Shown: one piece after another, positions 16,691 through 25,389 of the stretch
How positions within the stretch are numbered: position 1 is the stretch's first letter
Layout: each line of letters opens with the position of its first letter
Origin: Pseudomonas sp. ZH-FAD
GTDB lineage: Bacteria; Pseudomonadota; Gammaproteobacteria; Pseudomonadales; Pseudomonadaceae
Length of the DNA stretch: 50,393 bases
Reading direction: 5' to 3'
Assembly: GCF_002803095.1 (NCBI RefSeq)
Contig: NZ_PGLR01000043.1
Coordinates: 1-50,393 of the forward strand
Notes under the pieces: model-generated
Database searches by the model: none
Seen by the model: the letters and a program-made list of their open reading frames with translations, nothing else
What the model was told of the DNA's origin: nothing
Translations under genes and position numbers: made by a program

Positions 16691-17479
16691 ATGGAACATG
16701 ATGACTCCACGCTGGGTGACCTCGAGTCGACCCTGAAAAGCAATGCCCGCGATCTGGTCGATAGCCTTGAGCAAGGTAATTTCGGCGCTGCGGTGCAACT
16801 GATCAACGAGCTGAACAAGGTCCGCGATCGCGGGCTGTATCACGAGGTCGGCAAACTGACCCGTGAACTGCACAACGCCATTGTCAATTTTCAGCTCGAT
16901 CCGCGTATGCCGCATGCCCAGGAACTGTCGCAGATCGCCGACGCTACCGAACGCCTGAACTACGTCGTGACCATGACCGAAAAGGCTGCCAACCGGACCA
17001 TGGATCTGGTGGAGCAGAGCGCGCCGCTGGTCAACGACCTGAGCGATGAAGCGCAAAGCCTGAGCGTCGAGTGGGGTCGTTTCATGCGCCGCGAAATCGG
17101 TGCCGATGGCTTTCGTGAGCTGGCCAAGCGTGTCGAGCTGTTCCTCGCCCGTAGCGAGCGAGATGGCGCCAAGCTCTCCGGTCATCTCAACGACATTCTG
17201 TTGGCGCAGGACTACCAGGACCTCACCGGCCAGGTGATCAAGCGTGTCACCCAACTGGTGACCGAAGTGGAAAGCAACCTGCTCAAGCTGATGCTCATGG
17301 CCAGCCAGGTCGACCGTTTTGCCGGCATTCAGCACAACCACGACGTGCTACGCGCCGAACAGGAAAAATTAAAAGAACCATCGCGGGGTGAAGGTCCGCA
17401 GATTCATGCCGATAAGCGTGATGACGTTGCCTCCAGCCAGGACGATGTCGACGACCTGCTGTCCAGCCTAGGGTTCTAA
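16691..17479 (+). CDS. cheZ: CheY-P phosphatase CheZ
   Basis: CheZ dephosphorylates CheY-P. The 262-residue helical protein contains the active-site helix with the glutamine of LAQDYQDLTGQVI and ends in the CheY-binding peptide DDVDDLLSSLGF. GAGGG precedes the ATG, 20 bp after cheY, and cheA follows 12 bp later. Confidence 0.95.
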   Translation: MEHDDSTLGDLESTLKSNARDLVDSLEQGNFGAAVQLINELNKVRDRGLYHEVGKLTRELHNAIVNFQLDPRMPHAQELSQIADATERLNYVVTMTEKAANRTMDLVEQSAPLVNDLSDEAQSLSVEWGRFMRREIGADGFRELAKRVELFLARSERDGAKLSGHLNDILLAQDYQDLTGQVIKRVTQLVTEVESNLLKLMLMASQVDRFAGIQHNHDVLRAEQEKLKEPSRGEGPQIHADKRDDVASSQDDVDDLLSSLGF

Positions 17480-17491
17480 GGAGCACACAAT

Positions 17492-19711
17492 ATGAGCTTC
17501 GGCGCCGATGAAGAGATCCTCCAGGATTTCCTGGTAGAGGCCGGCGAGATTCTCGAACAGTTGTCCGAACAGTTAGTCGAGCTGGAAAGCCGACCGGACG
17601 ACATGAACCTGCTCAATGCCATCTTCCGCGGTTTTCATACCGTCAAGGGTGGAGCGGGTTTCCTCCAACTCAACGAGTTGGTGGAGTGCTGCCATATCGC
17701 CGAAAACGTCTTCGACATCCTGCGCAAGGGTGAGCGTCGCGTCGAGTCGGAGTTGATGGATGTGGTGCTCGAGGCTCTTGATGCTATCAATGGCATGTTC
17801 GGCGAGGTGCGTGAGCGCCGCGAGCCGACGCCCGCGTCGCCTGAACTTCTGGCGGCATTGGCACGCCTGGCCGAACCGGGCGGCGCCGAAGCGGCTCCTG
17901 CGCCGGTGCAGCAGGCCGAGCCGGAACCCGTGCCGGTGTCTCAGCCAGCTACGCCGTCCGCTGCCGCGGGCGACATCACCGACAGCGAATTCGAGCAACT
18001 GCTCGATGCCCTGGGTGACGCGCCGGCTGCCGCCCCGAGTGCACAGACCAGTGCCAGCGATGAGATCACCGATGACGAGTTCGAGTCGCTGCTCGATCAG
18101 TTGCACGGCAAAGGGCAGTTCGCCGGTACGGTCGAAACGCCTGCCGCTGCGGTAGTTGCTTCTGCGCCTGCTGGCGCAGCGGCAGGTGATGAGATCACCG
18201 ATGACGAGTTCGAAGCGCTGCTCGATCAACTGCATGGCAAAGGCCAGTTCTCGGCCACCGCCGAAGCTGCTGCTCCGGTTGCAGCCGTTGCTGCAGCGCC
18301 CGCTCCGGCGGGTGATGAGATCACCGATGACGAGTTCGAGGCGCTGCTCGATCAATTGCACGGCAAGGGCAAATTCGTGCCGCCCGCTGAGCCGGCGCCA
18401 GCGCCTGCCGCCGCGGCCAAACCTGCAGCAGCGCCCAAGGCCGCGGCACCTGCCAAGCCCGCAGCAGCCAAGGCTGAGCCTGCTGCCGCTCGTGCTTCTG
18501 CCGCGCCTGTGCCGGCTGCCGACAAGGCGCCGGCCGCGAGCGAAGCGGAAACCACCGTACGGGTCGACACCGCGCGCCTCGACGAGATCATGAACATGGT
18601 CGGTGAACTGGTGCTGGTGCGTAACCGTCTGGTGCGCCTGGGACTCAACAGCGGCGACGAGGCGATGTCCAAGGCTGTGTCGAACCTCGACGTGGTCACG
18701 GCGGATCTGCAGACCTCGGTGATGAAGACCCGCATGCAGCCGATCAAGAAGGTCTTCGGCCGCTTCCCGCGTCTGGTCCGCGATCTGGCGCGCAACCTGA
18801 AGAAGGAAATCAACCTCGAGCTGGTGGGCGAGGAAACCGACCTCGACAAGAACCTGGTCGAGGCCTTGGCTGACCCGCTTGTGCACTTGGTGCGCAACGC
18901 CGTCGACCACGGCGTGGAAACCCCGGAAGAGCGCGAGAAGAGCGGCAAGGCTCGTGCTGGGCGCGTAGTGCTGTCCGCCGAGCAGGAAGGCGATCACATC
19001 CTGTTGTCGATCACCGATGACGGCAAGGGTATGGACGCCGACGTGCTGCGCGCGAAGGCTGTGGAGAAGGGCCTGCTGGACAAGGACGCGGCCGATCGCC
19101 TCAACGAGTTCGAATGCTACAACCTGATCTTCGCCCCGGGCTTCTCGACCAAGACCGAGATCTCCGACGTGTCCGGCCGTGGTGTCGGCATGGACGTGGT
19201 GAAGACCAAGATTTCCCAGCTCAACGGCACGGTCAACGTGTTCTCGCAGAAGGGCCAGGGTTCGAAGATCGTCATCAAGGTGCCGCTGACCCTGGCGATC
19301 ATGCCGACGCTGATGGTGATGCTGGATAATCAGGCCTTCGCCTTCCCGCTGGTCAACGTCAACGAGATCTTCCATCTCGACCTGTCGCGTACCAACGTGG
19401 TCGACGGCCAGGAAGTGGTGATCGTGCGCGACAAGGCGCTGCCGCTGTTCTACCTCAAGCGCTGGCTGGTACCACAGGCCTACCATGAAGGTCAGCGCGA
19501 AGGCCATGTGGTGATTCTCACCGTTGGCAGCCAACGCATCGGCTTTGTCGTCGATCAATTGGTCGGCCAGGAAGAAGTGGTAATCAAGCCACTGGGCAAG
19601 ATGCTGCAAGGCACGCCCGGAATGTCCGGCGCCACGATCACGGGCGACGGACGCATCGCGTTGATTCTCGACGTACCGAGCATGCTCAAGCGCTACGCTC
19701 GACGTTTCTGA
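17492..19711 (+). CDS. cheA: Chemotaxis histidine kinase CheA with repeat-containing linker
   Basis: CheA couples receptor arrays to CheY and CheB. The 739-residue protein has a P1 Hpt domain (1-105; phospho-histidine H49 in FRGFHTVKGGAGFL), a long Ala/Pro linker (about 125-350), P3 dimerisation helices (about 350-415, MNMVGELVLVRNRLVRLG), P4 ATPase (N-box HLVRNAVDHGVE, G1 DDGKGMD, G2 GRGVGMDVV) and P5 CheW-like domain to the end. No ordinary P2 domain is seen; instead the linker holds four related acidic peptides, three of them 21 residues long (residues 161-, 190-210, 233-253, 275-295). AAGGAG precedes the ATG. Confidence 0.97.
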   Translation: MSFGADEEILQDFLVEAGEILEQLSEQLVELESRPDDMNLLNAIFRGFHTVKGGAGFLQLNELVECCHIAENVFDILRKGERRVESELMDVVLEALDAINGMFGEVRERREPTPASPELLAALARLAEPGGAEAAPAPVQQAEPEPVPVSQPATPSAAAGDITDSEFEQLLDALGDAPAAAPSAQTSASDEITDDEFESLLDQLHGKGQFAGTVETPAAAVVASAPAGAAAGDEITDDEFEALLDQLHGKGQFSATAEAAAPVAAVAAAPAPAGDEITDDEFEALLDQLHGKGKFVPPAEPAPAPAAAAKPAAAPKAAAPAKPAAAKAEPAAARASAAPVPAADKAPAASEAETTVRVDTARLDEIMNMVGELVLVRNRLVRLGLNSGDEAMSKAVSNLDVVTADLQTSVMKTRMQPIKKVFGRFPRLVRDLARNLKKEINLELVGEETDLDKNLVEALADPLVHLVRNAVDHGVETPEEREKSGKARAGRVVLSAEQEGDHILLSITDDGKGMDADVLRAKAVEKGLLDKDAADRLNEFECYNLIFAPGFSTKTEISDVSGRGVGMDVVKTKISQLNGTVNVFSQKGQGSKIVIKVPLTLAIMPTLMVMLDNQAFAFPLVNVNEIFHLDLSRTNVVDGQEVVIVRDKALPLFYLKRWLVPQAYHEGQREGHVVILTVGSQRIGFVVDQLVGQEEVVIKPLGKMLQGTPGMSGATITGDGRIALILDVPSMLKRYARRF
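17972..18376 (+). repeat. Four copies of an acidic DEITDDEFEALLDQL motif in cheA
   Basis: In-frame units begin at 17972 (shortened, ITDSEFEQLLDALG), 18059, 18188 and 18314. The last three are 63 bp each, coding DEITDDEFE(A/S)LLDQLHGKG(Q/K)F, separated by Ala/Pro-rich spacers of 22 and 21 residues. The DNA is near-identical between units, implying recent duplication or gene conversion. The peptide resembles the CheY-binding ends of CheZ and FliM. Confidence 0.9.
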
Positions 19712-19718
19712 TGTTTCG

Positions 19719-19743
19719 CGGCGTGGACCCGAGGTCCACGCCG
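19719..19743 (+). promoter_or_regulatory. Perfect hairpin directly before the cheB Shine-Dalgarno
   Basis: CGGCGTGGACC (19719-19729) and GGTCCACGCCG (19733-19743) form an 11-bp GC-rich stem with a 3-nt loop, ending two bases before TAGGAG. It begins eight bases after the cheA stop. No T-run follows, so it looks like an intercistronic stabiliser or an attenuator of cheB translation rather than a terminator. Confidence 0.55.
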
Positions 19744-19756
19744 TCTAGGAGTGTGT

Positions 19757-20893
19757 ATGGTAGTCAAGGTCTTGGTGGTAGACGACTCCGGTTTCTTCCG
19801 TCGGCGCGTGTCGGAAATTCTGTCTGCTGACCCCAGTATTCAGGTCGTGGGCACGGCCACCAATGGGCGGGAAGCCATCGATCAGGCGTTGGCGCTCAAG
19901 CCCGACGTGATCACCATGGATTACGAGATGCCGATGATGGATGGCATCACTGCGGTTCGAAACATCATGCAGCGCTGTCCGACGCCGGTGCTGATGTTCT
20001 CCTCGCTGACTCATGAAGGCGCCCGCGTCACGCTGGATGCGCTGGATGCGGGGGCTGTGGATTTCCTGCCGAAGAACTTCGAAGACATCTCGCGCAACCC
20101 CGAAAAGGTCAAGCAGATGCTGTGCGAGAAGGTGCACGGCATCGCGCGCAGCAACCGCCGTTTCAGTGCGGCCGCGGTGGCTCCGGCGCCGACTGCGGCT
20201 AGTCCGAGCGCGGCGCCGACCAGTCGTCCTGCTGTCTCGGCGCGACCTGCTGCACCGGCTCCCGCTGTTGCTGCGCGTCCGGCAGCGGCGGCCGGACGCG
20301 CAGCCCCTGCGTCATCAGCGCCCAAGCGCAAGGCCTACAAGCTGGTGGCCATCGGCACCTCGACCGGTGGCCCGGTGGCGCTGCAGCGCGTGCTGACCCA
20401 GCTTCCGGCCAATTTTCCGGCGCCGCTGGTTCTGATCCAGCATATGCCGGCGGCCTTCACCAAGGCTTTCGCCGAGCGCCTGGACAAGCTGTGCCGCATT
20501 CAGGTCAAGGAAGCTGAGGATGGCGATATCCTGCGCCCAGGCCTGGCGCTGCTGGCACCTGGTGGCAAGCAGATGATGGTCGATGCGCGTGGCGCGATAA
20601 AAATCCTGCCGGGTGACGAACGCCTCAACTACAAACCCTGTGTCGATATCACTTTCGGCTCTGCCGCCAAGTCTTACGGTGACAAGGTGCTGGCCGTGGT
20701 ACTCACCGGTATGGGCGCCGATGGCCGTGAGGGTGCGCGCCTGCTCAAACAGGGCGGTAGCCAGGTGTGGGCGCAGGACGAGGCCAGTTGCGTGATCTAT
20801 GGCATGCCCATGGCCGTGGTCAAAGCCAATCTGGCGGATGCCGTCTACAGCCTCGATGACATTGGCCGGCATCTGACCGAGGCCTGCCAGTGA
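19757..20893 (+). CDS. cheB: Chemotaxis methylesterase/deamidase CheB
   Basis: CheB removes receptor methyl groups when phosphorylated by CheA. The 378-residue protein has an N-terminal receiver domain (D10/D11 region, phospho-acceptor D55 in ITMDYEMPMMDG), an Ala/Pro-rich linker (about 140-190) and the C-terminal catalytic domain with the triad S202 (GTSTGGP), H229 (IQHMP) and D322 (GMGADGREG). ATG 19757 is preferred to GTG 19751 because TAGGAG lies six bases before it. Confidence 0.96.
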   Translation: MVVKVLVVDDSGFFRRRVSEILSADPSIQVVGTATNGREAIDQALALKPDVITMDYEMPMMDGITAVRNIMQRCPTPVLMFSSLTHEGARVTLDALDAGAVDFLPKNFEDISRNPEKVKQMLCEKVHGIARSNRRFSAAAVAPAPTAASPSAAPTSRPAVSARPAAPAPAVAARPAAAAGRAAPASSAPKRKAYKLVAIGTSTGGPVALQRVLTQLPANFPAPLVLIQHMPAAFTKAFAERLDKLCRIQVKEAEDGDILRPGLALLAPGGKQMMVDARGAIKILPGDERLNYKPCVDITFGSAAKSYGDKVLAVVLTGMGADGREGARLLKQGGSQVWAQDEASCVIYGMPMAVVKANLADAVYSLDDIGRHLTEACQ

Positions 20894-20918
20894 CGAACGC
20901 TAAGTCGGAAACATGCGC

Positions 20919-21659
20919 ATGGATGTACTGAGCCTGATTGGCGTCATCCTGGCGTTCGTTGCCATTCTGGGCGGCAATTATCTCGAGGGTGGGCATGCTG
21001 GTGCCTTGCTCAATGGCCCGGCCGCGCTGATCGTCATCGGTGGTACCTTGGGTGCAGCGTTTCTGCAGGCGCCCGTGCAGGTATTCAAACGGGCCATGGG
21101 GATCCTGCGCTGGATTTTCTTTCCGCCGCGTATCGATCTGCCTGGTGGTATCAATCGTGTGGTTGGCTGGAGCATGGTGGCGCGCAAGGAAGGCCTGCTG
21201 GGGCTTGAAGCGGTCGCCGATGCCGAGCCTGATCCCTATGCGCGCAAGGGGCTGCAGTTGCTGGTCGACGGCGCCGAGCCGGAATCCATTCGCAGCATTC
21301 TCGAAGTCGACCTCTATACCCAGGAAGCGCGTGATATCCAGGCTGCCAAGGTGTTCGAGAGCATGGGTGGTTATGCACCAACCATCGGTATTATCGGTGC
21401 AGTGATGGGCCTGATTCACGTGATGGGCAACCTGGCTGATCCGAGCATGCTCGGCAGCGGCATTGCCGTGGCGTTCGTTGCCACCATCTACGGCGTCGGC
21501 TTCGCCAACCTGCTGCTGCTACCGATGGGCAACAAGCTCAAGTCCATTGCTCTGCGCCAGTCGCGTTACCGCGAGATGCTGCTGGAGGGCATCCTGTCCA
21601 TCGCCGAGGGTGAGAACCCGCGCTCCATCGAACTGAAGCTGCAAGGCTTCATGGACTGA
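20919..21659 (+). CDS. motC: Flagellar stator protein MotC (MotA/PomA family)
   Basis: One of the two stator sets of Pseudomonas; MotC with MotD is the pair linked to swarming and high-viscosity motility. The 246-residue protein has four membrane helices (about 1-20, 28-48, 145-170, 178-200) and the cytoplasmic loop with conserved charged residues (ARKEGLLGLE, DPYARKGLQLLVDG). ATG 20919 (MDVLSLIGV) is chosen over 20913 because it gives the length and start of MotC homologues. Confidence 0.94.
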   Translation: MDVLSLIGVILAFVAILGGNYLEGGHAGALLNGPAALIVIGGTLGAAFLQAPVQVFKRAMGILRWIFFPPRIDLPGGINRVVGWSMVARKEGLLGLEAVADAEPDPYARKGLQLLVDGAEPESIRSILEVDLYTQEARDIQAAKVFESMGGYAPTIGIIGAVMGLIHVMGNLADPSMLGSGIAVAFVATIYGVGFANLLLLPMGNKLKSIALRQSRYREMLLEGILSIAEGENPRSIELKLQGFMD

Positions 21660-21671
21660 TGGAGGTATGGC

Positions 21672-22481
21672 ATGGCGCGCAGGCGGCATCATGAAGAGCA
21701 CGAGAATCACGAGCGTTGGCTGGTCTCCTATGCCGACTTCATCACCTTGCTATTCGCCTTTTTTGTGGTGATGTACTCGATTTCCTCGATCAACGAAGGC
21801 AAGTACAAGATCCTCTCGGAGTCGCTGACGGGCGTGTTCAATCAGCCTGAACGCTCGATCAAGCCGATTCCGGTCGGTGAGGAACGGCCGCGCACCAGTG
21901 AGCCTGATAACACCTCGATGGACGACCCCAGCTCGGATTCGGCCCTGCAAAGCATCGCCTCCAGCGTGCGCGAGGTGTTTGGCGAGCTGATCAAGAGTGA
22001 TCAGCTGACCATACGCGGCAACGAGATGTGGATCGAGATCGAGCTCAGCTCCAGTCTGTTGTTTCCCAGTGGTGATGCCATTCCAAACAATCAGGCGTTC
22101 GACATCATCGAGAAGCTCGCCAAGATTCTGGCGCCTTATCAGAACCCGATAAAGGTGGAAGGTTTCACCGACAACGTGCCAATTCAGACAGCGCAGTATC
22201 CGACCAACTGGGAGTTGTCTGCGGCGCGCGCGGCGAGCATCGTGCGTATGCTGGCCATGGATGGTGTCGACCCTTCACGTCTGGCTGCCGTAGGTTACGG
22301 CGAGTTCCAGCCGGTAGCGGACAATGCCACTGCCGAGGGCAGGGGGCGTAATCGCCGGGTCGTGCTGGTGATTTCGCGCAACCTCGACACGCGACGTGGC
22401 GCTGGCAGTGCCGCGACCCAGCAGTCAGAGGCTGGCACGCAACCTGCACCAGCGCCTACGTCGGGGGTTCCACAGTCGTGA
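21672..22481 (+). CDS. motD: Flagellar stator protein MotD (MotB family)
   Basis: A 269-residue MotB-type protein with a short cytoplasmic N-terminus, one membrane helix holding the proton-binding aspartate (WLVSYADFITLLFAFFVV), a plug/linker region and a periplasmic OmpA-like peptidoglycan-binding domain (about 120-235: VEGFTDNVPI, NWELSAARAASIVRML, GYGEFQPV, NRRVVLVI). It follows motC by 12 bp with GGAGGT before the ATG. Confidence 0.95.
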   Translation: MARRRHHEEHENHERWLVSYADFITLLFAFFVVMYSISSINEGKYKILSESLTGVFNQPERSIKPIPVGEERPRTSEPDNTSMDDPSSDSALQSIASSVREVFGELIKSDQLTIRGNEMWIEIELSSSLLFPSGDAIPNNQAFDIIEKLAKILAPYQNPIKVEGFTDNVPIQTAQYPTNWELSAARAASIVRMLAMDGVDPSRLAAVGYGEFQPVADNATAEGRGRNRRVVLVISRNLDTRRGAGSAATQQSEAGTQPAPAPTSGVPQS

Positions 22482-22563
22482 GCCGTCAAATCCCAGTCGC
22501 CTGCTGCGTGCGTGCGACAGCCATTCTCGGCCTGAGCGCCTCTTGCCGGGAGGATGAGAGAAA

Positions 22564-23352
22564 ATGAAAGTCTGGGCAGTAGCCAATCAGAAGGGTGGGG
22601 TCGGCAAGACCACCACCTCCATCGCCCTGGCAGGCCTGTTGGCCGATGCCGGCAAGCGTGTGGTCGTGGTCGATCTCGATCCACATGGGTCGATGACCAG
22701 TTATTTCGGTCATGACCCCGATGCGCTGGAGCACAGTTGCTTCGATCTTTTCCTGCATCAGGGCAATGTGCCGCAAGGCCTGCCCAAGCAGCTGCTGCAC
22801 AGCACCAGTCACGAGAATATCTCCCTGTTGCCGTCGAGTACCGCGCTGGCCACGCTCGAGCGCCAGTCACCGGGGCAGAGTGGCCTGGGTCTGGTGATCG
22901 CCAAGAGCCTGGCGCAGTTGTGGGAAGATTTCGATCATGCTGTCATCGACAGCCCGCCACTGCTCGGCGTACTGATGGTCAATGCCCTGGCAGCCAGCCA
23001 GCAACTGGTGATTCCGGTACAGACCGAGTTCCTCGCGGTGAAGGGCCTGGAGCGCATGATCACCACGCTGGCGATGATCAACCGTTCGCGCAAGCAGGCC
23101 TTGCCCTACACCATCGTGCCGACGCTGTTCGACCGTCGTACCCAGGCGTCCATGAGCACGCTGCGGGTGCTGCGCAATACCTATCCCGAGCACCTGTGGC
23201 CGGCCTATATTCCGGTCGATACGCGCTTGCGTGATGCCAGTCGGGCAGGGCGGACGCCTTCGCAGTTCGATGCGGGCAGCCGTGGCGTGATCGCCTATCG
23301 GGCACTGCTCAAGCATCTTCTGACTCATCACCCGGCGGCGCAGGTGGCTTGA
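22564..23352 (+). CDS. parC: ParA-family chemotaxis-array positioning ATPase ParC
   Basis: A 262-residue ParA/Soj ATPase with Walker A KGGVGKTTT (residues 10-18), VVVVDLDPHGSMTSYFG and VIDSPPLLGVLMVNAL. In Vibrio and Pseudomonas the ParA-like ParC of chemotaxis operons places signalling arrays at the cell poles together with ParP; the location beside parP and cheW supports that role rather than chromosome or plasmid partition, and there is no parB here. GGGAGG precedes the ATG. Confidence 0.88.
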   Translation: MKVWAVANQKGGVGKTTTSIALAGLLADAGKRVVVVDLDPHGSMTSYFGHDPDALEHSCFDLFLHQGNVPQGLPKQLLHSTSHENISLLPSSTALATLERQSPGQSGLGLVIAKSLAQLWEDFDHAVIDSPPLLGVLMVNALAASQQLVIPVQTEFLAVKGLERMITTLAMINRSRKQALPYTIVPTLFDRRTQASMSTLRVLRNTYPEHLWPAYIPVDTRLRDASRAGRTPSQFDAGSRGVIAYRALLKHLLTHHPAAQVA

Positions 23353-23380
23353 AATGAGCGTCTGTGTTGAACTGCGACAC

Positions 23381-23407
23381 TCAAGTCGGAGCATGCAGCG
23401 GCCGATA
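23381..23407 (+). promoter_or_regulatory. Sigma-28 (FliA) promoter of parP-cheW
   Basis: TCAAG at 23381-23385 and a perfect GCCGATA at 23401-23407 are separated by 15 bases, close to the Pseudomonas FliA consensus. The site is 32 bp before the parP ATG. In P. aeruginosa the corresponding genes belong to the FliA-dependent class IV set. Confidence 0.75.
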
Positions 23408-23438
23408 GGCTGTCAAGATCTTATTCCGGGTTCCAGTC

Positions 23439-24242
23439 ATGAGCCGTAACCTCGCCACCGCCACGCGTTCCCAGTTGGCCCTGCAGTCCTACCTTGACGG
23501 GCTGCTACAGGAGGCCGCTGCCGAACTGGAGATGTCCGTCAGCCTCGACGAGTTCGAGGCCGCAGTGCTCGAGGAGCAGGTGCGCGATGCGCGGCTGGTT
23601 GAGCCGGTTGTGCCCGCTAGCGTGGTTGAACCGCTGGTACAGATGGACGTCGCACCGGTTGAATTACTCGCGCCGATACAAGCTCCGCTCATCGACGAGG
23701 CGCCGCCGGCGCTTGCTCCCGCTGCCGAGCTGGCGCCACAGCCGGCTGCGCTGTTGGCCGATGGTCGCCCTGCCTGGGCCGAGGAGCCGTTCGAATGCCT
23801 GCTGTTCGACGTTGCCGGGTTGACCCTGGCCGTGCCATTGATCTGCTTGGGGTCGATTTACCCACTGGAAGGTCAGGAGCTGACACCGCTGTTCGGGCAG
23901 CCGGATTGGTTCCTCGGTATCCTGCCGAGCCAGGCCGGTAACCTGAAGGTGCTGGACACTGCGCGCTGGGTGATGCCGGATCGTTACCGAGATGACTTCC
24001 GCGAAGGCCTGCAGTACGTGATTTCGGTGCAGGGCTACGAGTGGGGGCTGGCCGTGCATCAGGTCAGCCGTTCGATTCGCCTGGACCCGAGCGAGGTCAA
24101 GTGGCGCAGCCAGCGTACCCAGCGGCCCTGGCTGGCCGGCACGGTGATCGAGCACATGTGCGCGCTGCTCGACGTCGCGGCACTGGCCGAGCTGATCGCC
24201 AGCGGCGGGGCGAAACGCCTGAATGGCGGCAAACTGCATTGA
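23439..24242 (+). CDS. parP: CheW-domain array-positioning protein ParP
   Basis: A 267-residue protein with a helical N-terminus (about 1-55, LALQSYLDGLLQEAAAELEM), an acidic/proline-rich linker and a CheW-like domain (about 115-255, CLLFDVAGLTLAVPLICLGSIYPL, LDTARWVMP, YVISVQGYEWGLAVHQV). ParP links CheA and the receptor array to ParC at the pole. The name rests on the combination of CheW domain, N-terminal extension and position between parC and cheW; by domain alone it would be only a CheW-like protein. Confidence 0.85.
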   Translation: MSRNLATATRSQLALQSYLDGLLQEAAAELEMSVSLDEFEAAVLEEQVRDARLVEPVVPASVVEPLVQMDVAPVELLAPIQAPLIDEAPPALAPAAELAPQPAALLADGRPAWAEEPFECLLFDVAGLTLAVPLICLGSIYPLEGQELTPLFGQPDWFLGILPSQAGNLKVLDTARWVMPDRYRDDFREGLQYVISVQGYEWGLAVHQVSRSIRLDPSEVKWRSQRTQRPWLAGTVIEHMCALLDVAALAELIASGGAKRLNGGKLH

Positions 24243-24286
24243 GAATTGGTGAGCCAGTGCCAACGGGCTCTTATAGTTGATGACAA

Positions 24287-24300
24287 GCGGGTCGACCCGC
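24287..24300. promoter_or_regulatory. Perfect 14-bp palindrome upstream of cheW
   Basis: GCGGGTCGACCCGC lies in the 96-bp gap between parP and cheW, 39 bp before the cheW ATG. It has no loop, so it fits a dimeric DNA-binding site better than an RNA hairpin. No regulator can be named, and no T-run follows it. Confidence 0.4.
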
Positions 24301-24338
24301 GCATGCCGCACTGAGCGGTTTTTGATGAGGCTAGGGAC

Positions 24339-24818
24339 ATGAAGAAAAGTTCTGCACAGGGTGCCGAAGATCCGATTCTGCAGTGGGTGATCTTTCGCCT
24401 GGATAACGAGACCTACGGCATTAACGTGATGCAGGTGCAGGAAGTCCTGCGTTACACCGAGATCGCCCCGGTACCGGGTGCTCCGAGCTATGTGCTGGGC
24501 ATCATCAACCTGCGTGGCAACGTGGTTACCGTAATCGATACCCGCCAGCGTTTCGGCCTGGGTTCGGCGCCGGTGACCGACAACACCCGTATCGTCATCA
24601 TCGAAGCGGACAAGCAAGTGGTCGGCATCCTGGTCGATAGCGTGGCCGAAGTGGTCTACCTGCGTCAGTCCGAGATCGAGACTGCACCGAACGTCGGTAA
24701 CGACGAGTCGGCCAAGTTCATCCAGGGCGTGTGCAACAAGAACGGCGAGCTGCTGATCCTGGTCGAACTGGACAAGATGATGTCCGAGGAAGAGTGGTCG
24801 GAGCTGGAGAGCATCTGA
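24339..24818 (+). CDS. cheW: Chemotaxis adaptor CheW
   Basis: A 159-residue CheW adaptor that couples chemoreceptors to CheA. Conserved features are FRLDNETYGINVMQVQEVLRYTEIAPVP-like opening, the receptor/CheA interface NLRGNVVTVIDTRQRFGL and the domain end GVCNKNGELLILVELDKM. TAGGGAC precedes the ATG. A gene for a DUF2802 protein begins three bases after its stop. Confidence 0.96.
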   Translation: MKKSSAQGAEDPILQWVIFRLDNETYGINVMQVQEVLRYTEIAPVPGAPSYVLGIINLRGNVVTVIDTRQRFGLGSAPVTDNTRIVIIEADKQVVGILVDSVAEVVYLRQSEIETAPNVGNDESAKFIQGVCNKNGELLILVELDKMMSEEEWSELESI

Positions 24819-24821
24819 GCC

Positions 24822-25244
24822 ATGTCCGAGTTCGCCATGCTTGCCGCGGCCCTGGCCTTCGTGGCGCTGCTATGCGTGGCATTGGGCATCGTCTGCAAAG
24901 GCCTGTACCGCAACCAGCAGCGCCTGCTGGCTGAGCAGGCCAAGCGTGACGCCGTGCGCGATGCGCGGATCAGGGAGCTGAGCAAGCGTCTCGATGCCTA
25001 CCTGACCGGCAGCATTCGCATGGGCGAAGAGCTGCATGAGCTGCGCCGAGTAGTGGCGCCGCTGCCGGACAAGGTCAGCCAGATCGAACAGCGTGACCCC
25101 AGCAGCCTGTCGTTCACCCAGGCTGCTCGCCTGGTGGGCATGGGCGCCAGCGTCGATGACCTGACCCAGTCCTGTGGCCTGAGCAAGGCCGAGGCCGAGC
25201 TGATCAGCCGCCTGCACACGCCCAAGGCAGGCCAGTCGCAATAG
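24822..25244 (+). CDS. DUF2802 membrane-anchored protein
   Basis: A 140-residue protein with an N-terminal membrane helix (about 5-27, MLAAALAFVALLCVALGIVCKGLY), a coiled-coil stretch (about 30-85) and a C-terminal helix-turn-helix-like part (FTQAARLVGMGASVDDLTQSCGLSKAEAELISRLH). This is the DUF2802 protein that regularly follows cheW in Pseudomonas (PA1465 position). Its job is not known to me; the tight spacing after cheW suggests a role in the array or motor. Confidence 0.85.
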   Translation: MSEFAMLAAALAFVALLCVALGIVCKGLYRNQQRLLAEQAKRDAVRDARIRELSKRLDAYLTGSIRMGEELHELRRVVAPLPDKVSQIEQRDPSSLSFTQAARLVGMGASVDDLTQSCGLSKAEAELISRLHTPKAGQSQ

Positions 25245-25389
25245 CCTTGCTCACGCCTTGACGCATAGTCGAGCGCGTTCTTAGCAGGCCCTGCCGCCTG
25301 CGCAATCAATCCTAGCGTCCCTGTGCGCCCATCTACGCTGATAGAAGGCAGTGGTTCGTCCGGCTGTGGTCGTCACGGGGGGATTGGTC

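Noticed and set aside
17573..19609. 678-residue minus-strand open frame over cheA
   Set aside because: Shadow of cheA; product is His/Arg-rich low complexity with no recognisable motif, and its length reflects high GC at third positions.
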